A stretch of DNA of 50,660 bases from Verrucomicrobiota bacterium (GTDB lineage Bacteria; Verrucomicrobiota; Verrucomicrobiia; Chthoniobacterales; Terrimicrobiaceae): NCBI GenBank assembly GCA_026398255.1, contig JAPLTG010000030.1, forward strand, positions 1-50,660, in the 5' to 3' direction. The notes below the pieces were generated by a model. That model was not told the origin of the DNA. It saw only the letters and a list, made by a program, of their open reading frames with translations, and did not search any database. The position numbers were made by a program, and so were the translations under genes. Below, piece after piece: positions 1-6,281 of this stretch. How positions within the stretch are numbered: position 1 is the first letter of the stretch; every line of letters begins with the position of its first letter.

Positions 1-53
1 AGGGCCACCCGCGCCTTGAAGGCGCTATCGTGTCTTCTGCGTTTGGCTTTCAT
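1..53 (-). CDS. Transposase OrfA, N-terminal fragment cut by the window edge
   Basis: The ATG at 53-51 opens a frame reading MKAKRRRHDSAFKARVA before the window ends. A basic start followed by S/A-x-F-K-A-(K/R)-V-A is the N-terminus of the helix-turn-helix OrfA (Tnp_1) proteins of IS3-family elements, which bind the terminal repeats; a second frame (OrfB) normally supplies the DDE catalytic domain after a programmed frameshift. Only 17 complete codons are visible, so the call rests on this N-terminus together with the adjoining terminal-repeat-like sequence. Confidence 0.7.
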   Translation of the reverse strand, partial: MKAKRRRHDSAFKARVA

Positions 54-140
54 TTCAATGGTTGGTTTTAGGTTTTTTGACCTCCTCCAACCACCGCTTT
101 TATCTCTTAACTACTGGTCCGATTTTCGGGGTCCACCTCA
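1..140 (-). mobile_element. Left end of an IS3-family-type insertion sequence (continues beyond the window)
   Basis: On the minus strand the element begins at base 140 with TGAGGTGGACCCCGAAAATC, which fits the TGA..TG..CCCC..AA..GGAC pattern of IS3-family terminal inverted repeats. About 85 bases further in lies the start of a transposase-like reading frame (53 down to 1). The leader between them holds GGTTGG and CCAACC arms around a purine-rich GGAGGAGG, so a hairpin could hold the ribosome-binding region. Such structures are known in IS elements to damp read-through expression. The other end, the target duplication and the rest of the transposase lie outside the window, so the subgroup cannot be named. 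Confidence 0.75.
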
Positions 141-230
141 AACTTCGAACAAGTGGCGGTGTTCGTGCATTCGGCGGGCCTCGCGAACAGCGAGTTCATG
201 CAACTCAAGCAGATGATCGTAATTTGTCAT
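138..230 (-). pseudogene. 5' fragment of an unknown small gene interrupted by the IS element
   Basis: From the ATG at 230-228 a frame of 30 codons reads MTNYDHLLELHELAVREARR and on to ..HLFEV, then stops at TGA (140-138). That TGA is formed by the first three bases of the IS end, so the stop is supplied by the insertion and not by the gene. The peptide is charged and looks like an amphipathic helix, as expected of real coding sequence. A promoter-like sequence with a palindrome sits just upstream (243-273). The rest of the gene would lie on the far side of the IS. I cannot assign a family; a regulator or antitoxin would fit the promoter type but is only a guess. Confidence 0.5.
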
Positions 231-242
231 TTTTGGTTAGAT

Positions 243-273
243 ATTTGACAAGATACATGCGATTATGTCAAAT
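243..273 (-). promoter_or_regulatory. Promoter with overlapping palindromic operator for the interrupted gene
   Basis: On the minus strand TTGACA (271-266) is followed after 17 bases by TCAAAT (248-243), a sigma-70-like pair. The same bases form a perfect 8-base inverted repeat: ATTTGACA at 243-250 and TGTCAAAT at 266-273, 15 bases apart. The ATG of the interrupted gene is 12 bases past the -10 box, leaving a very short leader. A further TTTGTCA lies at 223-229. The arrangement resembles the promoter-operator of the Phd/PIN pair at 37390-37418. Confidence 0.45.
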
Positions 274-490
274 GCCTTTTCAGAAAAGCAAACAAGAGTT
301 TATGGGACTCGGAATTTGCATGGAGGCGGTTTGAATCGATGGCGCCCGCTGCTTTTGGACTTCTGGAAGGGAGTGCGGGAGTCTTGCGTGTAAGCGTCAG
401 TTCTTTGATGTCAGGCGAGAGACCTAACCTACATAAGCGCCCTTGTAAGTGCGCCCAGATTTCGGCTTCCCTGTTTTTACGAAACCTCTT
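274..490. other. Intergenic stretch with no recognisable gene
   Basis: No frame in this stretch has protein-like composition, and the short open frames here are random. I see no tRNA arm, no terminator with a T-run and no clear promoter apart from the palindrome next to it. It separates the IS-interrupted gene from the dispersed repeat at 491-596. Confidence 0.5.
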
Positions 491-596
491 CGCCCTCTGT
501 GTCCTTTGACTCGCTCGCTCCCGCTCGCATCGCCCCTTCTGGGCCAACTTTCGGTTGCTCTTACTCCAAGGCTCCCGCCTTTCCGGTTGTGGTTAA
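491..596 (+). repeat. Dispersed intergenic repeat, copy A
   Basis: This stretch matches the reverse complement of 42556-42658. Both copies contain GTGTCCTTTGACTCGCTCGC, then CCCGCTCG, GGGCCAAC, TTCGGTTGCTC and a CGCCTTTTC/TTCCGGTTGTGGT end, differing by scattered substitutions and small indels. Both lie at the 3' side of a minus-strand gene. It does not code for a protein in either orientation. Confidence 0.75.
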
Positions 597-620
597 ATGT
601 ATTTTAATGAAATTTTAACG

Positions 621-3017
621 CTACTGGGCAGCTTGCAAAACGGCATCGGCTTGGGCGGTGGCGCCGAATTGGCGGAGGGCTTGGGCGAAGTTTTGCAGGT
701 TTTGGCTCCGGACTTCGGGGGGGGCGTCCTTCATGGCTTCGAGCGCTTGGTTTTTGGCGTCATCAAAGCGTTTTTGGTCCAAATAAAGCGTGGCGAGTTC
801 CATTCGGACGATGGCGGCTCCGGGCGAGCGGTCGAGGATGCTCTTGAGGCGAATCTCGGCAGCGACGGGGTTGCCTTCGGCGAGCCTTTGATAGCGGGCG
901 AAGTGGAATTCCGCCTCGTCGGGGCTTTGGTCCGGGACGATTTCGAGCAAGAGGACATCCTGCTGGAGCGCATTGGAGAGGAAGTTTCTCGGATACGGGA
1001 TCGGGCGTGCCCAGCGGGGGAGTTCTTTTTTGAAGAGAGCTTTGTAGCCAAAGGAATTCTCAACGGATTTCCCAGAGGTTGGATTGGGGTAGATGAGTTT
1101 GAAATACGGTTCGATGAAGTTTTCCCAAGTCATTAACGAGACATGGGTGATACCCCGTTCTTGGAGCATTTTGAGCGCCTCGTCGTCGGACTGCGCGTTA
1201 AGCATCTGAGCGGCAGTTTTTAGGCCTTCCACATTTTCCCAGTAAAGAGTTCCCATGGTCTGGAATCCTCCCATAGTCGCGAGTAGACATGAGCTGTTCG
1301 GGCTGCTGAGGACGGTGACCGGCTTGCCGTTCGCATTCTGCAAAATCGCCTTGGCCATGTCCCGGTGCAGGAGGGCGAGGAGTTGGCCAGAGCCGACCTC
1401 GATGTTTTTCTCGCTCGAGTATTGCCTCCAGAATGGCAACATCATTCCACGCACGGTGTCCGCGGCAAAAAGGTAAGCCATGGCCAGCAAGAGAATGCCG
1501 CCTGTGAATCGCCATGCGGCCCGGTGAGGCACTAATGACCAAAGTTGGGGAATAACGATTCCTGCCAAGGCAATGTAGGTCGGACCGTTGAGCATTCCCC
1601 AGCGCACTTGAAAAATCTGGAGGGTGGTAACCAGAAGAATAGGAAAAATCAGTAAAATCAGTGTGCCTTTTGTCCCGGCATTCACCCGCCTCACAAACAT
1701 CAGGATCACAGCAACAAGAATGAAAAGAGGGAAGTATCCAAAGGCCACCTTCCAAGTGATGGCGCCCATTTGGATACGGGTGAGGAGCGGCAGTCCCTCG
1801 GCGATGTTTTTCATCAAGCCAAGCATGAAGTCCTGCTTGAGGAGGTAGTATTTATCACCCCCGAGAAACACAAATGCAGGCAGGAGCGAGCAAGCCAGCA
1901 AAGGAAAAATCAATTTCTTCCATGGAAATTTGGTCGCCTCGGTCTGGCGGCTCCTAATCCACCGGGTTACCTCAAAAATGACCCATCCACCCCCAAGCCA
2001 CGCTAAAGCATACAAGGGATGGTTGACCTCCAATCGCATGCCGAAATGGGTCGGGAAATATTCCAGAAAATAAAAAAACAGACTGCCCGCCGCAGTGGCC
2101 ATCGCCCAGTAGCGCCAGAGCTCGGGATGGTATTCCGTGTCTTCGGCCTCGGCTTTTTTCCCGAAGCACCAGACCGAAACAATGGCCCCGACTCCAATTC
2201 CCGCAGCAATGATAGCAGCTGAAAAACCGCTGATCCAAAGCCCTGCTGCCGCACTCACTGCCGAAAAGAGTATTCCATGACGCGCCTGCTTCAAGGAATG
2301 CGGCAGGATGGAGCCCGGCGTTGGATTTTTTTGGACCCACCCGGCGCCAGCCCACGCGATACCAAAAATAATTCCCATCAATGCAAAGGCCGTAATGCCA
2401 TGGTGGTCCGGGTAGGCGGGAAGGAATCCTTCGTAGAACGAGGCGGTGGTGACCATGCCAATGGCAAGGACTGAGCCGCAGAGTGGGCCGAATCGGCGGG
2501 CGGAGAGCGTGGCAAAAAGACCAAGCGCAACAATCAGAAGAATCGGATTCGCCCAGATCGACATTCGGAAAATGCTATTGCGAAGCGTATCACCAGTATA
2601 GTGGCGGTAGATTTCTCCGAGCCCTCGAAGATACCATGCAAAAGCGGAGCCCCAATGCAGTTCGCGGCCGTGGGGAGCATTGTCAAAATAGACATAGCGG
2701 GTCCTCCAATCTCCATCCGCCTCGCCAAGGTTCTCCGCATGGCGGTTCCACACATAGCCGTCGAAGGCGATCTCGAGGAGCGGGACAGGGAGGACTTCGG
2801 CGGGCTTGGCGTTCGGCCCGTCCATTTCGCGGCAGAGGCGCACGGTGACGCGGTCGATCAGGAAGGCATGGAAAAGCACATACCCCATGCAGGCGATCAG
2901 GATAGCCGTGAAGCCACACCAGGAGAGGATTTCGCCAGTCGAGGCGCCGGGACGTGTGGAAACGACGGGCTCGGTTGGCGAGGGCGGCGTTTTGGATTTT
3001 TTCTTAGAGGAGGCCAC
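621..3017 (-). CDS. STT3-like (GT-C fold) membrane glycosyltransferase with C-terminal TPRs
   Basis: This 798-residue polytopic membrane protein has a lysine-rich cytoplasmic start, a first membrane segment near residues 28-50, then an external loop with FDGYVWNRHAEN (85-96) and DNAPHGRELHW (112-122). About ten further hydrophobic segments follow. The loop and the later YPDHH (202-206) match the layout of STT3/AglB/PglB-type oligosaccharyltransferases, whose loop acidic residues and DHH-like motif bind metal and lipid-linked sugar. Residues about 690-798 are helical TPR-like repeats, which classical STT3 lacks. The WWDYG-type acceptor motif is not obvious, so it may be a lipid-sugar-dependent glycosyltransferase other than an N-glycosylation enzyme. 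The start is GTG at 3017; no ATG precedes the first membrane segment. The family call is moderate and the substrate unknown. Confidence 0.6.
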   Translation of the reverse strand: MASSKKKSKTPPSPTEPVVSTRPGASTGEILSWCGFTAILIACMGYVLFHAFLIDRVTVRLCREMDGPNAKPAEVLPVPLLEIAFDGYVWNRHAENLGEADGDWRTRYVYFDNAPHGRELHWGSAFAWYLRGLGEIYRHYTGDTLRNSIFRMSIWANPILLIVALGLFATLSARRFGPLCGSVLAIGMVTTASFYEGFLPAYPDHHGITAFALMGIIFGIAWAGAGWVQKNPTPGSILPHSLKQARHGILFSAVSAAAGLWISGFSAAIIAAGIGVGAIVSVWCFGKKAEAEDTEYHPELWRYWAMATAAGSLFFYFLEYFPTHFGMRLEVNHPLYALAWLGGGWVIFEVTRWIRSRQTEATKFPWKKLIFPLLACSLLPAFVFLGGDKYYLLKQDFMLGLMKNIAEGLPLLTRIQMGAITWKVAFGYFPLFILVAVILMFVRRVNAGTKGTLILLIFPILLVTTLQIFQVRWGMLNGPTYIALAGIVIPQLWSLVPHRAAWRFTGGILLLAMAYLFAADTVRGMMLPFWRQYSSEKNIEVGSGQLLALLHRDMAKAILQNANGKPVTVLSSPNSSCLLATMGGFQTMGTLYWENVEGLKTAAQMLNAQSDDEALKMLQERGITHVSLMTWENFIEPYFKLIYPNPTSGKSVENSFGYKALFKKELPRWARPIPYPRNFLSNALQQDVLLLEIVPDQSPDEAEFHFARYQRLAEGNPVAAEIRLKSILDRSPGAAIVRMELATLYLDQKRFDDAKNQALEAMKDAPPEVRSQNLQNFAQALRQFGATAQADAVLQAAQ

Positions 3018-3107
3018 AGTGAGAGAACCGCCTACTTAGATTTCTTTCCTTCAAAACAAAAGGGCAAAAAACCCGAGCGCCCGCTGAGGAGTTGCAATCA
3101 GGGCGCC

Positions 3108-3617
3108 TTAGCTCCCGGTGCCGATGTAGCGGGCGTGGTAGCCGGCGAAGTCGCCCATCTCGCCGACGGGCGGCACGGAGTGCATGTCGTAAACGGCATT
3201 GCCGACGATCATGCCGGAGTGGATGTCGTAAATCATGACTTGTGCTTTGCCTTGGGCGCGGCCGCCGTCCTCGGTGCGAACGGCGATGTAGCGGGTCGAG
3301 CGTTTGGAAAATTCGCCGGTGCGGGATGCGTAATTTCTGGCTCGGTCCTCGGCGACTTGGCGTTGGCGGGCGGAGGCTTGGTTTTTTGAAATCAAATAAG
3401 AGCCACCACCCGCGAGCAAGGCGGCTCCGGCGGTGACGGGGATGGTGACGGCGGGGTTGACCCCCGTGAGCGCAAGGGGGAGGCCGACTGCCAGGCCTGC
3501 GGCTCCAGCGGCGAGGGCGGCATTTTCACCGGGGGTGAGGTTCGAGCATCCAGCCATGGCCACGCAGGCGGCGAGAGGAAGAGCCGTGGAACGAATCAGT
3601 ATCGATGGGTTTTTCAT
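3108..3617 (-). CDS. Glycine-zipper lipoprotein of unknown function
   Basis: This 169-residue protein starts at the ATG at 3617-3615; a longer frame exists upstream, but this start gives a proper lipoprotein signal. The N-terminus is basic-hydrophobic and ends in the lipobox AMAGC (Cys31 region), so the mature protein is lipid-anchored. A glycine/alanine-rich stretch (about residues 38-78) with GxxxG spacing resembles glycine-zipper outer-membrane lipoproteins. The C-terminal half (about 100-169) is a charged soluble domain ending YHARYIGTGS. It lies in a minus-strand run between the ATP-grasp-like gene and the STT3-like gene. No function can be assigned. Confidence 0.75.
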   Translation of the reverse strand: MKNPSILIRSTALPLAACVAMAGCSNLTPGENAALAAGAAGLAVGLPLALTGVNPAVTIPVTAGAALLAGGGSYLISKNQASARQRQVAEDRARNYASRTGEFSKRSTRYIAVRTEDGGRAQGKAQVMIYDIHSGMIVGNAVYDMHSVPPVGEMGDFAGYHARYIGTGS

Positions 3618-3661
3618 GCGAGGTAAAATGAACTGCGTGCCCAAAAAAACAAGATGGGGCG

Positions 3662-4969
3662 TTACTCCAAGGCCGGAGAGCAGGGGGCGAGGATGGCGTC
3701 GCCCATGCCGTGGAGGAGTTTTTTGTCGTCCGGGCATATTGTGGCGAGTGCGCCGCCGAGGGTGGTGGATTTTTCGCCGACGAAAAAATACGGACAGAGC
3801 CGCACGCGGCCGCGCATCGGTTGCAGGTGGTCCGTGCCGGGGAGCCAATACTCGGTGTCGAAGAGTCTGCCGTGGTGGAAGACTTGGAGGATGTGAGGGT
3901 GGGAGGGGAATTCGGCGAGAGCTTTTTCGAGGGCGGCCTTCCATTCGCCCTGCGGCATATCAGAGCCGATCTTCACACCGCGCGAGCCCCAGGCGCGCTC
4001 GGAGAAGCCACTGATTTTTAGCACAAAGTCCCGGCGCTTTTGGCTGAACCCGGCGACCTCGCTCCACGAATGCGCCTCGAGTTTTGGCAGCACGGCGTGG
4101 CGTGGCAGGGGAGTCGGATCGACGAGCCAGGTGTAGGGAATCGATTTTTGCAGGGCCAAAAAGGCGCGCTCGCCCATTTCCCGGCGCCAGAACTCCTCGA
4201 GCGGCTTGAGCCAGAAAAGCGCAAACCAGAGCTTTTCCTCCAACGCGGGTTTGAAGGGTGGAGTGACTTGGAGTGATTTCGAGCGAAGCCGCTGCATCAA
4301 GCTAGGCGCGGCGGGGACATTGGCCAGATCGAAGAGTTCAAAAAACCGGTAGACCCTCGCGGGCCACTCCGAGCGGGCCTCGGCGTCGGTGGCTCTCCAC
4401 GGGCCCTGATCGGGGAAAGCCGCATTCAGCCGGGCTGCGAGCCAATCCATTTCGGGCCGATAGGTCTCGGCTTCCTGGGAAACCACGATGTCTCCGCCAG
4501 GAAAAATCTCGGCGAATCCGCGGAGCATCCCGTCTGCACCACCCAAAACCTCGGAGCCTAGGTCTGCATAGGTTTTGTTGAGCCAATCGGTGAGGCCAAT
4601 GCCGCCGGGCACGCTGTCGATTTCGGCGATGGTGAATCCGTCGTTGGTGAGAACGAGGTCGGGGCGGATGACTTTGGGAATATCCCCTGCGAGGCCGTGC
4701 TCGCGCTGGAAAGCGACAAGCTCGGCGGGCTTGCCGGAGTCCAGCAGATCGGCCACCCAAGCGGGTTGGCGACCTTTCACGCTTTGGCGGTAGAGTTGGT
4801 CGCAGGCGCGGAGGAAGAGGGTGAGGCGGTATCCGAGTTTCTCGAGTTCGTCCGTCAACCCGTCTGGCAGACGAAACGGTGCTGGCGCGATGCGCCATTC
4901 CTTTTCATGAAAAAGCCCGCCTGCGGGCATGGCGGCGTGGACGGCGCGGGCCGTTTCCAAAGGACTCAT
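3662..4969 (-). CDS. Conserved protein resembling circularly permuted ATP-grasp enzymes
   Basis: The 435-residue product starts at ATG 4969-4967, which overlaps the ruvA stop as ATGA; the longer open frame upstream is ruvA read in another frame. Residues 102-125 (RPDLVLTNDGFTIAEIDSVP) resemble the start of circularly permuted ATP-grasp proteins of the glutathionylspermidine-synthase type. FVLKISG...GSRGVKIG (315-335) resembles the nucleotide-binding Lys and glycine loop, and ILQVFHHGRLFDTEYW (360-375) the later acidic metal-binding strand. No signal peptide or membrane segment is visible, so it should be cytosolic. The reaction would be an ATP-dependent carboxylate-amine ligation, but the substrate is unknown. 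Coupling to ruvA is probably only translational. Confidence 0.5.
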   Translation of the reverse strand: MSPLETARAVHAAMPAGGLFHEKEWRIAPAPFRLPDGLTDELEKLGYRLTLFLRACDQLYRQSVKGRQPAWVADLLDSGKPAELVAFQREHGLAGDIPKVIRPDLVLTNDGFTIAEIDSVPGGIGLTDWLNKTYADLGSEVLGGADGMLRGFAEIFPGGDIVVSQEAETYRPEMDWLAARLNAAFPDQGPWRATDAEARSEWPARVYRFFELFDLANVPAAPSLMQRLRSKSLQVTPPFKPALEEKLWFALFWLKPLEEFWRREMGERAFLALQKSIPYTWLVDPTPLPRHAVLPKLEAHSWSEVAGFSQKRRDFVLKISGFSERAWGSRGVKIGSDMPQGEWKAALEKALAEFPSHPHILQVFHHGRLFDTEYWLPGTDHLQPMRGRVRLCPYFFVGEKSTTLGGALATICPDDKKLLHGMGDAILAPCSPALE

Positions 4970-5571
4970 GAAAGCACCTTGAGAGCCTGGCGGATGAGTT
5001 CCTCGGAGGTGGGAGTTCCATCGCCGGTCTTCAGCACGGCGCGGATCGCCTTGTGTGCATCGACTTGTTTGTAGCCAAGGGAGATCAAAGCCAGCACGGC
5101 GTCGTGGAGTCGGATGTCGTCCTCGCTCGGAGCGTTCTTGGAGCTGGAAGCCTCCCACTCCGCGGCGACGCCCACCTTGTCTTTCAACTCCAGCACGATT
5201 CGCTCGGCGGTTTTTTTCCCCAACCCACTGATCTTGGAAATCGTCCCCGTGTCGCCCGCCACGACAGCGGATTTGAACATTTCCACCGACAGTCCGCTCA
5301 GCACAGCCAGAGCGATTTTCGGGCCGACTCCGGTGACATGATTTAGCAAAAGCTTAAAAAGGTCGCGCTCGCCCGCCGTGCAAAATCCGTAAAGCACATG
5401 GGCATCTTCGCGCACGGAGAGGTGGGTGAGGATTTTTACGGATGCCCCGATCTGCGGCAGGCGCTCGAAACTTGATATCGGGATGAGCACTTGATACCCG
5501 ACGCCGTGGACATTCACCACAATCTGGGTCGGCAGCGACTCGGCCAGGATTCCTTCGAGAAATGCGATCAT
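4966..5571 (-). CDS. ruvA: Holliday junction DNA helicase subunit RuvA
   Basis: RuvA binds four-way junctions as a tetramer and loads the RuvB motor for branch migration in recombinational repair. The 201-residue length is typical. Order of domains: N-terminal OB fold (MIAFLEGILAE..., 1-62), two helix-hairpin-helix motifs (HVTGVGPKIAL about 78-88 and ISGLGKKTAERI about 114-125), an acidic linker (143-153) and the small C-terminal RuvB-binding domain (154-201). The start at ATG 5571 is the family start. It overlaps the start of the divergent gene at 5570, so the ruvA promoter must lie inside that gene. AAAGGTG about nine bases upstream can serve as the ribosome-binding site. ruvB and ruvC are not adjacent. 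Confidence 0.97.
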   Translation of the reverse strand: MIAFLEGILAESLPTQIVVNVHGVGYQVLIPISSFERLPQIGASVKILTHLSVREDAHVLYGFCTAGERDLFKLLLNHVTGVGPKIALAVLSGLSVEMFKSAVVAGDTGTISKISGLGKKTAERIVLELKDKVGVAAEWEASSSKNAPSEDDIRLHDAVLALISLGYKQVDAHKAIRAVLKTGDGTPTSEELIRQALKVLS

Positions 5572-6187
5572 GATGGCAGACACCTTTAGCAGAGCTTTTG
5601 CAAAAACCCCAAGCGCGTTGTGCATTTGGGCGGTTTTGCTTCTGGGCTGGCCTGCTGCCTGGGCCGACCAGTGGATTCTCGCGGTCGAGCCGTCCTTCAT
5701 GGATCACAAGATGCGGCGGCCCATCGAAGGCTCGCAGCGGACCACTCTCGCCATCGCCCGGGTGGTGAATGGTGAGATCGAACCTCTCACGCGCGAACAG
5801 AAGAAATCGGTTCACATGACCTATGACCAAATCCGCGCCGAGGCTTTGAAGACGGCCTCCGCCACGCTGGCGCAGATGAAGCCGAAGTTCCTTCGCGACA
5901 AAAACGGCGTGATCCGCCACGCGGCGATCGAGTCGCCCGACCCGCTCACCGCCTCCTGCGTGCTCGCGCCGGAGTTCGGCGAGAAATTCCGCGACATGCT
6001 CGGCCCCGACCTCCTGGTGGCGATGCCGACGCGCAACCAAGTCCTCGTTTTTTCGCGGCAGGACGACACGCACCTGCGCCTCGCCGAGACGATCATTGGA
6101 AATTACCTCAACTCGAACCACCCGGTCAGCCGCGAGATTTTCGCATGGGAGGGCGGGCGGTTGCGTTCACTCGGCGCGCTTCAATAA
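5570..6187 (+). CDS. Secreted protein, possibly DUF1444-like
   Basis: The product (205 residues from ATG 5570, or 204 from the next ATG at 5573) has a signal peptide ending near AAWA-DQ (residue about 33), so it is exported. The mature domain contains SPDPLTASCVLAPEFGEKFR followed by a hydrophobic-basic strand GPDLLVAMPTRNQVLVFSRQ, an arrangement reminiscent of DUF1444 proteins. That match is by eye only. The start codon is head-to-head with ruvA, with a two-base overlap if ATG 5570 is used. There is no partner gene on the same strand within 90 bases. Confidence 0.7.
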   Translation: MMADTFSRAFAKTPSALCIWAVLLLGWPAAWADQWILAVEPSFMDHKMRRPIEGSQRTTLAIARVVNGEIEPLTREQKKSVHMTYDQIRAEALKTASATLAQMKPKFLRDKNGVIRHAAIESPDPLTASCVLAPEFGEKFRDMLGPDLLVAMPTRNQVLVFSRQDDTHLRLAETIIGNYLNSNHPVSREIFAWEGGRLRSLGALQ

Positions 6188-6281
6188 AGTCCATTCGTTT
6201 GCGGGTTCTCGGACTCGAGTGGAGCTAAATTTTTCAAATCCTATGCTGGTCGTTTCGTCAGGTGGGTGGTAATCGGGCAAG

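Noticed and set aside
301-334. Possible tRNA-like T-loop near GGTTTGAATC
   Set aside because: The flanking bases do not form a five-pair stem and no anticodon or acceptor arm could be placed.
5572-5700. Longer ruvA start at 5700
   Set aside because: The added 43 residues lie in the coding region of the divergent gene and precede the conserved MIAFLEG start of RuvA.
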